Below, piece after piece: positions 7,732 through 16,461 of a stretch of 43,440 nt of DNA. The notes under the pieces were generated by a model. That model had not been told where the DNA came from and searched no databases. It saw only the letters and a program-made list of their open reading frames with translations. Position 1 is the stretch's first letter. Each line of letters starts with the position of its first letter. This stretch comes from WYEG01 sp049414625 (lineage in GTDB: Bacteria > Desulfobacterota > Thermodesulfobacteria > Thermodesulfobacteriales > Thermodesulfobacteriaceae), in the NCBI GenBank assembly GCA_049414625.1, contig JBMSAU010000026.1, forward strand, positions 1 through 43,440, in the 5' to 3' direction. Position numbers and translations under genes: made by a program.

Positions 7732-9955
7732 ACTCATCGGATGTCCTGAAAGCTTTGCGGAACCAAAGGATATCTACAAGAAGCTCAAAGAACGGGGGAT
7801 GGACTATATAACCATAACTGATCACGACACGATCAGTGGGGTTCTTGAAATAGCCCACTATCCTGAGGTGTTTATCAGCGCAGAGTATACGGTTTTTGTT
7901 CCTGAAGAAAAAACATCTATCCATGTTTTAGTTTACGGAATAGATGAGCATATACACGAGGACTTGATGAAGCTTAGGGATAATGTTTATGAATTTGTAT
8001 CCTACCTTAAAAGCAAGGGCATAGCCCATTCTCTTGCCCATCCCCTCTATCCAGTAAACGGTGGAAGAGTCAGCTTAAGTTTAGTGGAAAGGTTTGTTCT
8101 GCTCTTTGATAACTGGGAAGGGATAAACGGCTCAAGGGGTGAGAGGCTTGTTGAACTTGAGGCAAAAATTGCCAAAGCTTTTTCAGGCTGGGAGAAAATC
8201 GCTCAGCTTGAAGAAAAGTATAATATGTGCGCCTTGAGAGAAAGACCAGAGATAGCTTGGACTGCAGGCTCAGACGACCATAGTGGACTTTATGTGGGAA
8301 AAACCTGGACTAAGGCTAAGGCCAACTCCAAAGAAGAATTTTTAAAGGAAATTAAAGAAGGAAGAACCCAGGTAGGGACGGATAAACTTGGTTATGAGCG
8401 CCTTTTAAACACCGTAGGGGTATGCGGTTATAAATTCTTGGTTACCAAAAATAAGATCCCCTCTCAGATAGAACCTCTTTGCGAATGTATGTTCAAGGGA
8501 AACGATTCTCTCTTAGGCGATTTTTATCTTAAGAGCTGGTTCGGTATTAATTGTAATGGAGACTCCTTGTTTAAAGAGATTTTAAACAGGCTTCCTTCAA
8601 TAGCTCTTCAGAAACTGAGGAATTCTTTTACTCCTGATGCCCTTGGGTTAGCCCTCATCGGTCTTGCTGCCCATTTTATCCCTGTTGTCATTCTTTCTGC
8701 GCAAGGGAGGGACGAGGTTCAAGCTAAGATGATAGCTAAGTCTCTTGGTATAAACTCTGATCTGGAGTTTCGTCTTGCCTACATTACCGATACCTACTTT
8801 GACATAAACGGCGTTGCCAGAAGTTCTCAGACGGTTAGAAAAATTGCTGAAAGGTTCAACTTGCCGATAGATGTAATAGTGGTTGGGCCTAGTTCGGTTG
8901 CCATAAACTATGAAGAAAAAAATTTGAAAGTGCTTCAACCTATCCTTGAGTTTTCAACGCCCTACTATCAAGAGTTTAAGCTGAGGATCCCTTCGGTGAT
9001 ATCCCTAGCAGAGCTCCTAAAGGACTATACAGCTGTGCATGTAGCAACCCCTGGTCCTTTCGGTCTTTTAGCCTTTCTTTTGGCAAAGCTTTTTTATTTG
9101 CCTGTAACAACAGCCTTTCATACTGATATTCCATCCTACGCCTATGTTTACACGGGAAGCGAGGACTTAAAGGAATTTTTGTATAAAGCTCTGTCCATCT
9201 ATCATAATCTTTCAGAGGCTGTGTTTGTCCCCTCTCAAACTTTTGCCCGGATTCTGATGGAGCGGGGTGTAAAACCAGAAAAGATAAGGATTTTTAGACG
9301 GGGTATCGACACGGAGCTATTTAACCCAAATAAAAGAGAAAGAAATTATTTTGAGAGGACTTTTGGGTTTACTCCAAGGGGTAGAGTAGTCCTCTATGTA
9401 GGAAGGGTATCCAAGGAGAAAAATCTTGATGTTTTTGTTGAGGTTGCAAGGCATTTTCCGGAAGAAACTTTCCTCATCGTGGGAGATGGACCCTACAGAG
9501 CTGAGGTCGAGAGAAAAAGTCCAAAAAATGTGATTTTTTTGGGCTATCTAAGTGGGGAAACTTTAGCCAAGGTTTATGCTAACTCTGACATATTTTTCTT
9601 CCCTTCAGAAACTGAAACCTATGGTTTTGTCGTCCTTGAAGCTATGGCAAGCGGGCTACCAGTTCTTGCAAGCAAGAAAGGAGGAGCAAGCGAGCATATA
9701 AAGGATGGGGTGAACGGATTTTTAGCCGAAGACTTGAAAGAATACATCGGGAAGCTTTCTGTCCTTCTTCTTGACGAAGAACTAAGAAAGACCTTTGTTA
9801 AAAATTCTCTCTCCTATGTTCAGTCCTTAGACCTTGAAAAGACTTATCTTGAATACTTAAACATGCTCATGGGAGGGCAAAAATCGGAAATTATTATGTC
9901 CTTTTTCAGGTTTAAATATTATTCCGAGCAAAGGGAGGAAACTCTTTATCTTTAA
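7655..9955 (+). CDS. PHP-domain phosphoesterase fused to a GT4 glycosyltransferase
   Basis: This 766-residue protein joins two enzymes. Residues 1 to about 240 form a PHP domain with metal ligands in ADLHLHS (D9, H11, H13), TITDHDT, SLAHPLYP and GSDDHSG. From about residue 365 a glycosyltransferase of the GT-B/GT4 type begins (AYITDTYFDINGVARSS). Its C-terminal nucleotide-sugar domain has YVGRVSKEKN and the E-x7-E motif in ETETYGFVVLEAMASG. ATG 7655 is the only start preserving the PHP motif; GGAGG lies ten bases before it. The overlap with the deacetylase gene supports one pathway. A likely role is synthesis of a glycolipid, with the PHP part removing a phosphate; this is inference. Confidence 0.85.
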   Translation: MRNYLAKADLHLHSKASNKPGGWFTKLIGCPESFAEPKDIYKKLKERGMDYITITDHDTISGVLEIAHYPEVFISAEYTVFVPEEKTSIHVLVYGIDEHIHEDLMKLRDNVYEFVSYLKSKGIAHSLAHPLYPVNGGRVSLSLVERFVLLFDNWEGINGSRGERLVELEAKIAKAFSGWEKIAQLEEKYNMCALRERPEIAWTAGSDDHSGLYVGKTWTKAKANSKEEFLKEIKEGRTQVGTDKLGYERLLNTVGVCGYKFLVTKNKIPSQIEPLCECMFKGNDSLLGDFYLKSWFGINCNGDSLFKEILNRLPSIALQKLRNSFTPDALGLALIGLAAHFIPVVILSAQGRDEVQAKMIAKSLGINSDLEFRLAYITDTYFDINGVARSSQTVRKIAERFNLPIDVIVVGPSSVAINYEEKNLKVLQPILEFSTPYYQEFKLRIPSVISLAELLKDYTAVHVATPGPFGLLAFLLAKLFYLPVTTAFHTDIPSYAYVYTGSEDLKEFLYKALSIYHNLSEAVFVPSQTFARILMERGVKPEKIRIFRRGIDTELFNPNKRERNYFERTFGFTPRGRVVLYVGRVSKEKNLDVFVEVARHFPEETFLIVGDGPYRAEVERKSPKNVIFLGYLSGETLAKVYANSDIFFFPSETETYGFVVLEAMASGLPVLASKKGGASEHIKDGVNGFLAEDLKEYIGKLSVLLLDEELRKTFVKNSLSYVQSLDLEKTYLEYLNMLMGGQKSEIIMSFFRFKYYSEQREETLYL

Positions 9956-10005
9956 CGAGGTGTTGCATGATGTGAAGTAATAGGTTTTAAAGAAGGAGAG
10001 GAAGA

Positions 10006-11154
10006 ATGAAGTTGATGGACGTTACCGCTTACTACCATAACTGTAGCGGAGGTATAAAAACCTATATACAGAACAAGATTAAGTGGTTAGAAGATAAGCT
10101 GATTGAGCATGTCGTAGTTATTCCGGGCAAAGAAAGGAGAACCTACACCGTTGGTAGGAGTAAATTTTATGAGCTTCCCTCCTTTAGACTTATTGGCGGG
10201 TATAGATACTTTAGGTCTATCAAGGAGATAAACGAGGTAATTGAAAAAGAAAAACCAGATATCGTCGAGCTTGGTGGAACTTACATCATAGCTCCCTTCC
10301 TTAAAAGGGGTAGCTTTCTCCTTTCAATTTTTTATCATGCTGACGCCAAGCGCGAGATAGGGCTTCTCCCCCTCCCAGCTACCCTTAAAAGAGAGTTTTT
10401 TATGTTTGTAGTAGAAAATTGTTTAAAAAAGGCTGATGTGGTCTTAGCGCCTTCTCAGAGATGCGTTAGGGAATTAAAGGAATGTGGTCTTGAGAGGGTG
10501 GTTTATACCCCCCTTGGAATTAATGTAAGCTTGTTTAATCCCGATAAGTATTCTCCTTTAGTCAAAAGAAGATACGGTATACCAGAGGGCAAGTATACTT
10601 TGCTATATGTAGGTAGGCTAAGCCCCGAGAAGGGGATTAAAGATCTGCTTAAAAGCTTCTCTTACCTCGACCCTGAGAGGTTCTATCTTTTGGTGGTAGG
10701 AAGTGGACCGCTCCAGAGGTTGATAAAGTCTGCAATAAAGAAGTATAAAAACATTTCTTATATTCCTTATCTTTCTCAGGAGGAGTTGGCTGTTTTATAC
10801 GCAAGCTCAGACATCTTTGTTAGCGCGAGCAAGTTTGAAACCTTTGGTTTTTCTTTTCTTGAGGCTCAGGCTTCTGGTCTTCCTGTTTGTGCCTACGACC
10901 TTGACTTAGAAACTCAGCTTCTTAAGGACGCCTTAGCAAAAGAGCACACTCCTCAAGCCTTAGCAGAAAAGGTTTTGAATGTTAGCAATCTTCTCGACTA
11001 TGAACTAAGACAGACACTAAGCAAGCTGGTGAGAAATAATTTTACTCTTGATGAGTGCTTTAACAGGATATTTCAAGTTTATGAAGAAATGTTAGGTCTT
11101 AGGAACGCATATGTTTCCAGCCTAAGGAAGTTCTACAGCATTTATGTCGGTTGA
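10006..11154 (+). CDS. GT4-family glycosyltransferase
   Basis: The 382-residue protein is a GT-B glycosyltransferase: an N-terminal acceptor domain with a Gly-rich loop (NCSGGIKTYIQ, residues 12-22) and a C-terminal donor domain with YVGRLSPEKG and the E-x7-E motif ETFGFSFLEAQASG. AAGGAGAGG precedes the ATG. It lies 50 bases after the PHP-glycosyltransferase gene and probably acts in the same glycoconjugate pathway, adding a second sugar. Sugar and acceptor are not predictable. Its 3' end overlaps the convergent kinase gene by 13 bases. Confidence 0.85.
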   Translation: MKLMDVTAYYHNCSGGIKTYIQNKIKWLEDKLIEHVVVIPGKERRTYTVGRSKFYELPSFRLIGGYRYFRSIKEINEVIEKEKPDIVELGGTYIIAPFLKRGSFLLSIFYHADAKREIGLLPLPATLKREFFMFVVENCLKKADVVLAPSQRCVRELKECGLERVVYTPLGINVSLFNPDKYSPLVKRRYGIPEGKYTLLYVGRLSPEKGIKDLLKSFSYLDPERFYLLVVGSGPLQRLIKSAIKKYKNISYIPYLSQEELAVLYASSDIFVSASKFETFGFSFLEAQASGLPVCAYDLDLETQLLKDALAKEHTPQALAEKVLNVSNLLDYELRQTLSKLVRNNFTLDECFNRIFQVYEEMLGLRNAYVSSLRKFYSIYVG

Positions 11155-12191
11155 CCCTCTAAATCGTCTAATTCAATTTTAGCGATAAAGCCAGTTTTTG
11201 GCGGGGGGGCATTAGCAAGCTTTAGCCTTCCTCCATGGGCTATAGCGATGGTTTCTACGAGGAATAGCCCAAGACCAAGCCCTCTGCCAAGGTATCTTGC
11301 TCGGTAAAAAGGTCTGGTAAGGAAAGGAAGCTCCTCTTCAGGGACCCCAGGACCTTCGTCCTCAACTCGGAAGTATATCTTATCCTCAATCTTACTTGCT
11401 GAAATCCAAACCTTCTTTCCCTCGGGAGTAAACTTTATGGCATTCTCTACGAGGTTAAAGAGGGCTTGCAAAAAGAGCTCCGGGTCTACTTTGACTATAA
11501 AATCCTCCGTCAAATCAAAGATTAGTTTTATGTCCTTTTCCTCGGCAAGCTCTTCTGTTAAAGTTCGAAGGTCTGCCAAAAGCTCTGAGGCTTTGACTTT
11601 GCGTTTTTCAACCTTTAGCTCCTTAACAAGAACTGAGCTCATCTGAAAGAGCCTCTTTACAAGGTTTGAGAGATTAATGATCCTCTCCACTATCTCAGAG
11701 AGCCCTTCGGTAAGTCTTTCTTGCGAAGTCCCTTTTTTGACCTCCTCTAAAAGCGCTTCAGCCTTAGTTTGGACGACAGCAATCGGAGTTTTAAGCTCAT
11801 GGGAGAGATAGGATATGGCAAAGCGATACTCCTCTTTGAGGGTTTGAAGGTCGGTCTTATCGATAACATAAACGATTAAAGGATTTTTTCCTTGGATATA
11901 GTATTCAAAAAACCCCTGTCTGTGTTTGTCCGGCCTTGAGGAGAAGCCATGATGATGAGGTTTAAGCTTTATGCCAGGTAGTAAAGTTGTGATAAACTTA
12001 TCCTTGCCATAGCCAAAAACATAGTAAGCCTTGCGGTTTTGTTCTAAAACTTTCCCTTTCTCATCGCATATGAATATAGGAATGGGCGCCTCAAAAAAGA
12101 TACCCAGGTCAACCGCTTGAGGGGGAACTATTTTTTGGGTAGAGAGCCTTTGCTTTATCCTTTCAAGGAGCCTCTTTAAAGCTTTGGTCAT
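11142..12191 (-). CDS. Soluble PAS-containing sensor histidine kinase
   Basis: This 349-residue kinase has no membrane segment. A PAS-like sensor domain spans about residues 27-115 (FFEAPIPIFICDEKG). The dimerisation domain carries the phospho-accepting H131 in SYLSHELKTP. The ATP-binding domain shows NLVENAIKFTPEG (N-box), EDEGPGVP (G1) and GRGLGLGLFL (G2). All catalytic boxes are intact. Its start overlaps the stop of the response regulator upstream (ATGA), so the two form a pair. The PAS plus soluble kinase layout resembles PhoR lacking its membrane anchor. With the alkaline phosphatase near 14.4 kb, a phosphate-sensing role is possible but unproven. Confidence 0.9.
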   Translation of the reverse strand: MTKALKRLLERIKQRLSTQKIVPPQAVDLGIFFEAPIPIFICDEKGKVLEQNRKAYYVFGYGKDKFITTLLPGIKLKPHHHGFSSRPDKHRQGFFEYYIQGKNPLIVYVIDKTDLQTLKEEYRFAISYLSHELKTPIAVVQTKAEALLEEVKKGTSQERLTEGLSEIVERIINLSNLVKRLFQMSSVLVKELKVEKRKVKASELLADLRTLTEELAEEKDIKLIFDLTEDFIVKVDPELFLQALFNLVENAIKFTPEGKKVWISASKIEDKIYFRVEDEGPGVPEEELPFLTRPFYRARYLGRGLGLGLFLVETIAIAHGGRLKLANAPPPKTGFIAKIELDDLEGQPT

Positions 12192-12901
12192 GAAGGCTCA
12201 ACTTTAAAGCGATAGCCGTAGCCTCGGACGGTTTCTAAGCAATCTTTAAAAGGTCCGAGCTTTTTTCTGATTTTAGCAATAAAGGCATCAACGGTGCGGT
12301 CAAAGACTGCTCCTTCATCTCCCCAAACGGCAGCTAAAAGCTCATCCCTTGAGAGGGCAGCCCCCTCATTCTCCACAAGGGCAAGAAGTATTTTAAACTC
12401 CATTGGAGAGAAAGAAAGGGATTCTCCGTCAAGCAAAACTTCCCTTTTTACCTTATCGATGACCAATTGATGAGCCCCCAGTTTGTATGTCATCATTGAA
12501 GCTTCCCTTGGTTTCTCTATGCCCTTAGCCCGGGCTAAAACTTTCTTAATCCTAAGAGAGAGCTCAACTAAACTAAAGGGCTTCTCAAGGTAGTCATCAG
12601 CTCCAAGCTCGAGCCCCTTGATCCGGTTCATATCACCTGACCGCGCGCTCAAGATGATGATGGGGGTGCGCTTTAGGCTTTCCGTTTGCCTAAAAAACTT
12701 AAGAAGCTCAAGACCATCCCCATCCGGCAAATAAAGGTCAAGAAGAATTAAATCCCAGCCCTTTTTTACTTGAAAAAGGAGGAGAGCCTGAGAAAAGCTG
12801 TAGGCTTGGTCAACCTCATACCCAAGCTCCCTAAGATGAGAAGAAACAAGCTGAGATAGGTCCCTTTCATCCTCGACATAGAGTATCCTTACTGCATCCA
12901 T
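12188..12901 (-). CDS. OmpR/PhoB-family response regulator
   Basis: The 237-residue regulator has a complete receiver: acidic pocket E10/D11, phospho-acceptor D55 (LILLDLYLPDGDG), and the lysine in YLEKPF. It is followed by an OmpR-type winged helix (about 140-234), with TVDAFIAKIRKKLG in the recognition region and a terminal wing VRGYGYRF. It overlaps the downstream kinase by four bases and is its likely partner. Targets may include the TTAACA/TTGTTAA motifs in the intergenic region at 14.19-14.39 kb; this is speculative. Confidence 0.92.
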   Translation of the reverse strand: MDAVRILYVEDERDLSQLVSSHLRELGYEVDQAYSFSQALLLFQVKKGWDLILLDLYLPDGDGLELLKFFRQTESLKRTPIIILSARSGDMNRIKGLELGADDYLEKPFSLVELSLRIKKVLARAKGIEKPREASMMTYKLGAHQLVIDKVKREVLLDGESLSFSPMEFKILLALVENEGAALSRDELLAAVWGDEGAVFDRTVDAFIAKIRKKLGPFKDCLETVRGYGYRFKVEPS

Positions 12902-12906
12902 ACTTC

Positions 12907-13500
12907 TTAACCCGTTTTAAAGATTATCTCGAACTTCAAATGCTTTTCATTTCTTTTAGCCATAAAATTTACACTCAACGCCTGTAGGTATTCAAAAAGA
13001 AGAGCCCCCTCAAAGTCCCTCTCAGGTAGTATATTTATTAACTCTTTTCCTAAAAATTCGCAAAATACATTACTGTTTGAGACATGAACAACTAAACTCC
13101 CTTGAGAACATCTAACCCAGAAGAACTCTTCAAGCAAAAAGAGAAGGAGCAAAAGCTCTCCTTTAGTCAAAGCACTATCAAGGGCTGTGAGTTCAAAGGT
13201 TATTTGTTTTAGGCTTAACCTTTCTTTTATCAAGCTTATGGTTAAGCTTGGGTCTATACCTTCAAAAACTAAACTAAGGGAGGAGTGTTTGTCTTCCTCC
13301 TTTAAGGCTAAAAAAGTTTCTAAAAGCAGACGATACCTTCGTAAGGCGAGCTCAGCCTTTACTAATTTTGGCTTTATATCTTGCTGGTCTGATATGAGAA
13401 GAGTTTCTACAAAGGCTAAGGGTGTGATAAGTTTGTGAAGGATTACCTCAAAGGGTATTTGTTTAAAAGTGGGAAGGGCAAAGGTTTCAGCGAGGTTCAA
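12907..13500 (-). CDS. Degenerate histidine-kinase-like protein, possible phosphotransferase
   Basis: The 197-residue protein begins with a helical segment containing HKLITPLAF (H22), which matches the H-box pattern of kinase dimerisation domains (H-x-L-x-TPL). Its C-terminal half has the size of an ATP-binding domain but lacks the N, G1 and G2 boxes, so it is unlikely to bind ATP. This is the architecture of ChpT or Spo0B-type histidine phosphotransferases, which pass phosphate between response regulators. It lies between two regulator genes, overlapping the upstream one by 14 bases and ending six bases short of the next, in exactly the position such a relay would need. The sequence match to ChpT or Spo0B is not direct, so the call is structural inference. 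Confidence 0.55.
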   Translation of the reverse strand: MNLAETFALPTFKQIPFEVILHKLITPLAFVETLLISDQQDIKPKLVKAELALRRYRLLLETFLALKEEDKHSSLSLVFEGIDPSLTISLIKERLSLKQITFELTALDSALTKGELLLLLFLLEEFFWVRCSQGSLVVHVSNSNVFCEFLGKELINILPERDFEGALLFEYLQALSVNFMAKRNEKHLKFEIIFKTG

Positions 13501-14185
13501 AGCGATAGCCCTCTCCCCAGATGGTTTTTATGTATTTTGGTTTTCTTGCCGAGTCCCCAAGTTTCTGCCTCAGTCTTCGTATTAAAACATCAATGGAGCG
13601 AGACTTTTTTTCTTCTCCGGTTAGAAATTTGACAAGCTCTCCTTTTGGGATTATCTCACCAGATTTTTTAAGGAAAAGCTCCATTATTTTAAACTCATAG
13701 GGTGTTAGTTTTAGCCTTCTTCCTTGAAAGTAAATCTCCTTTCCTTTGGTATCAAGGACAAAATCCCCGACAACTAAAAACCTCTGAGAAGAAAAGTAAG
13801 TTTTTGCACCAAGAAGCTTTTCTGCACGGAGCACAAGCTCCCTTGGGTTGAAGGGCTTTGGTAGGTAATCATCAGCTCCAAGGGAAAGTCCAAGCACCCG
13901 GTCGGCCTCTTCCTTCCGAACGGATATCATGATGATAAGAAGCCGAGGGTCAGCCTCTTTTAGCTCCTTAACAAGGGTGATTCCGTCTCCGTCAGGAAGT
14001 AGCCGGTCTATGATGTATAGGTCATACTTTTTGTCCGAGAGAAGCTTTTTTGCTTGAGATAAAGAATGGCAAACCTCAACTTCAAAGCCAAGGGCAGAGA
14101 ACTCCCGAGAGATAAGGTCAGCGTAGTCAAAATCGTCCTCAAGGATGAATACCTTACCAGGCAAAGGTTTTTCAGGTAGGCTCAT
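13487..14185 (-). CDS. OmpR-family response regulator (first gene of the phosphorelay operon)
   Basis: The 232-residue protein has a full receiver (acidic pocket near E16-D18, phospho-acceptor D60 in LYIIDRLLPDGDG, lysine in YLPKPF) and an OmpR-type winged helix ending in TIWGEGYRFEPR. It heads a tightly packed minus-strand operon with the kinase-like protein, the second regulator and the kinase. Two regulators of the same class with one full kinase suggest branched or sequential phosphotransfer. It is divergent from the alkaline phosphatase gene, with 210 bp between starts. Confidence 0.9.
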   Translation of the reverse strand: MSLPEKPLPGKVFILEDDFDYADLISREFSALGFEVEVCHSLSQAKKLLSDKKYDLYIIDRLLPDGDGITLVKELKEADPRLLIIMISVRKEEADRVLGLSLGADDYLPKPFNPRELVLRAEKLLGAKTYFSSQRFLVVGDFVLDTKGKEIYFQGRRLKLTPYEFKIMELFLKKSGEIIPKGELVKFLTGEEKKSRSIDVLIRRLRQKLGDSARKPKYIKTIWGEGYRFEPR

Positions 14186-14201
14186 TTGTTTCTACAATTA
14201 A

Positions 14202-14264
14202 TTGTTAACGGATAGTTGTTAATACATTGTGAAAACGAGCAACCAAAGATAAAGGTCTTGTTAA
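14202..14264. promoter_or_regulatory. TTGTTAA repeat cluster upstream of the phosphorelay operon
   Basis: TTGTTAA occurs at 14202-14208, 14216-14222 and 14258-14264 in the divergent spacer. The first two are 14 bp apart, start to start, not the usual 11. They are candidate binding sites for the OmpR-type regulators encoded next door. AT-rich background weakens the case. Confidence 0.3.
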
Positions 14265-14347
14265 AAAAATGTTTGCTATTAACCCTTAAATTTAATCTGA
14301 GCAAGGGTAGGATTTGCAGTTTTGTAGGTTCCATTTGGAAAAATTTA

Positions 14348-14368
14348 TTAACAACTTAACCTTATAAT
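14348..14368 (+). promoter_or_regulatory. Activator-dependent promoter candidate for the alkaline phosphatase
   Basis: A perfect -10 hexamer TATAAT (14363-14368) has no recognisable -35 at 17 bp. Instead TTAACAA (14348-14354) and a further TTAAC lie just upstream. A good -10 without a -35, preceded by repeated motifs, is typical of PhoB-type activated promoters. The start codon is 28 bases downstream. Confidence 0.4.
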
Positions 14369-14395
14369 AATCCAAAAACCAAAAAGAGTTGTGCC

Positions 14396-15967
14396 ATGAA
14401 CAGAAGAGACTTTTTAAAGGTCACTGCCGCGGGGCTTGCCTATGCAACTGTGATGACAAATGACCTTTTTGCTCAAGTCATTCGGGAATTTGGAAAAATC
14501 TCCCGAGCAAAGGGTGTGATCTTTGTGGTAGGAGACGGCTGGCCACTTGGTGTGATGAAGATGTATGAGGAGTTTTTGAAGAGAAAGTTCCGGGAAAGAA
14601 GCACTCTTTTTGACCTTATGGAAAAATATGGAGCTTCAGTTTATCTCCAAAATACGAGTTCCCTTTCTTCTGTGGTTACGGACTCTGCACCAGCGGGAGT
14701 TGCTTGGGCAACTGGCTCAAAAACAGTAAATCGCATGCTTGCAAGCCTTCCTGATGGTAGACCTTTAAAAACTATCCTTGAGTTAGCCAAAGAAATGGGC
14801 ATGTCTATTGGCTGTGTAACCACAACAAGGATCACTCATGCAACGCCAGCTGGCTGGTATAGCCATAACATGAACAGAGATGATGAGGATAATATAGCTC
14901 TTGATATTTTGAGGCTTAGGCTTGATGTAGCTATGGGTGGCGGGCAGAGACACTTTGACCCAACAATGAGAAGGGACGGGCGAAACCTTTACCAAGAGTT
15001 TATCAATGCAGGGTACGATGTTGTCAGAACAAGGGATGAGCTCAGAAGGCTTGCCGTTTCAGATAAGCCTATCCTTGGCGTTTTTAGCAGGTCACACCTA
15101 AGCTACTTTGTTGATAGGGTTAACGATAGCAGCTTAGGTAATGTTCAGCCAACCTTAGCCGAGATGACGATGGTAGCTCTTATGAAGCTTGCAAGGAACC
15201 CGAGAGGGTTTGTGCTTCAGGTTGAGGCTGGAAGGATCGACCATGCCTGCCATTCAAACGATGCTTATACTGCGATGATGGACTGCTGGGAGATGGACCA
15301 AGCATTAGGAGTCATTTTTGATTTTATGAGGAGAAACCCCGATGTCCTTTTAATCATTTGTTCAGACCATGGGAACTCAGGTTTTGGCATTAACGGGACC
15401 GGACCTGAGTATAACGACTCTACAGAGGCTCTTTTGAAATACGAAAACACCGCTTCTTTTGAATACATGATATCCAGAATGAGAGGAAAGAGCGCCAAAG
15501 AAATAAAGGACATCTTTGAATATTACACCAAATGCCCCATCACCGATGAAGAGGCTCAAGCTATATACGACGGTCTTAACACTCCAAGGGAATACCTTTT
15601 GAAAGATTTTTGGTATGAGCCTGAGGCAACGATGGGCTTTATCTTGAGGAAGAGCATATATCGTCTGGATGCCAGGACCAGAAAGATCGAGAAGCCTGCC
15701 CTCTTGAGGAGAGGTAATGTGGGCTTTACAAGCACAAACCACACAGCTGAAGACCAACTTGTGGTAATGTATGGCGGGAAGGGGCGTTATTTTAGGTTAA
15801 CAGGGATGAAAAGCAGGCTTGATAACACAGACCTTTTCTACGTTATGACAAGGTATTTTGGTATAAAGTATGAAAACCCAAAGATGACCGAAGAGGAGGC
15901 AAAAAGATACATTACCGCTTTAACACCTGAAGAATGGAGAAGACATCTGGAGCTACACATTGCTTAG
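14396..15967 (+). CDS. Tat-exported alkaline phosphatase
   Basis: This 523-residue enzyme releases phosphate from phosphomonoesters outside the cytoplasmic membrane. The first 26 residues are a twin-arginine signal (RRDFLKVTAAGLAYATVM). Mature motifs follow the PhoA fold: VVGDG (metal), the nucleophile serine in VTDSAPAGVAWATGS, TTTRITHATPAGW, EAGRIDHACHSND, ICSDHGNSGFG and FTSTNHTAED with a late metal histidine. Its length is typical. ATG 14396 is fixed by the Tat motif at residues 3-4. It is divergent from the phosphorelay operon and lies 29 bases before the phosphatase/arsenate reductase, consistent with a phosphate-starvation unit. Confidence 0.93.
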   Translation: MNRRDFLKVTAAGLAYATVMTNDLFAQVIREFGKISRAKGVIFVVGDGWPLGVMKMYEEFLKRKFRERSTLFDLMEKYGASVYLQNTSSLSSVVTDSAPAGVAWATGSKTVNRMLASLPDGRPLKTILELAKEMGMSIGCVTTTRITHATPAGWYSHNMNRDDEDNIALDILRLRLDVAMGGGQRHFDPTMRRDGRNLYQEFINAGYDVVRTRDELRRLAVSDKPILGVFSRSHLSYFVDRVNDSSLGNVQPTLAEMTMVALMKLARNPRGFVLQVEAGRIDHACHSNDAYTAMMDCWEMDQALGVIFDFMRRNPDVLLIICSDHGNSGFGINGTGPEYNDSTEALLKYENTASFEYMISRMRGKSAKEIKDIFEYYTKCPITDEEAQAIYDGLNTPREYLLKDFWYEPEATMGFILRKSIYRLDARTRKIEKPALLRRGNVGFTSTNHTAEDQLVVMYGGKGRYFRLTGMKSRLDNTDLFYVMTRYFGIKYENPKMTEEEAKRYITALTPEEWRRHLELHIA

Positions 15968-15996
15968 ACATAATATTATTAGGGGGGCAGGTTTAA

Positions 15997-16461
15997 ATGA
16001 AGAAAATAGCTTTTATCTGCACGGGGAACTCGGCAAGGAGCCAGATTGCCGAGGGTTACGCCAAACATTTGGCAAGACTATATAACCTTGAAGTCGAAGT
16101 CTATTCCGCAGGCTCAAATCCTGCCCCCTCAGTTAATCCTTTAGCTTTAAAAGTTATGGCTGAGGATGGGATTGACATCTCTTCTCATTATCCAAAATCT
16201 TTGGAAGAGATCCCTTTTTCTGAGCTTGACCTTGTGATAACCCTCTGCGGAGATGCTAAGGAGACCTGTCCTCATGTTCCATCTCAAAGAAGGGAGCACT
16301 GGGGACTTCCTGACCCGGCTAAGGCAGAAGGCACAGAGGAAGAAAAATTAGCGGTCTTCCGTAAAGTTCGGGATGAGATTAAGGCAAGGGTAGAAGCCCT
16401 TTTTAGAAGGCTTAAAGAAGAGGTCCTTTACTCACGTTCAGAAGATAAAGCGGTAGTATGA
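15997..16461 (+). CDS. arsC: Arsenate reductase / low-molecular-weight phosphatase family protein
   Basis: The 154-residue protein has the P-loop CTGNSARSQ near its start (C9) and a later Cys pair in TLCGDAKETCPHVP. Together these make the three-cysteine relay of thioredoxin-coupled arsenate reductases. A plain tyrosine phosphatase would lack the second pair, so arsenate reduction is favoured. GGGGGGC and AGG lie shortly before the ATG. It follows the alkaline phosphatase by 29 bases; arsenate enters through phosphate systems, so joint control would make sense. The last 34 bases overlap the convergent thioesterase gene. Confidence 0.85.
   Translation: MKKIAFICTGNSARSQIAEGYAKHLARLYNLEVEVYSAGSNPAPSVNPLALKVMAEDGIDISSHYPKSLEEIPFSELDLVITLCGDAKETCPHVPSQRREHWGLPDPAKAEGTEEEKLAVFRKVRDEIKARVEALFRRLKEEVLYSRSEDKAVV

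Noticed and set aside
15377..15757. Minus-strand 126-residue frame inside the alkaline phosphatase
   Set aside because: It is fully antisense to conserved catalytic motifs of the phosphatase and has no family features.
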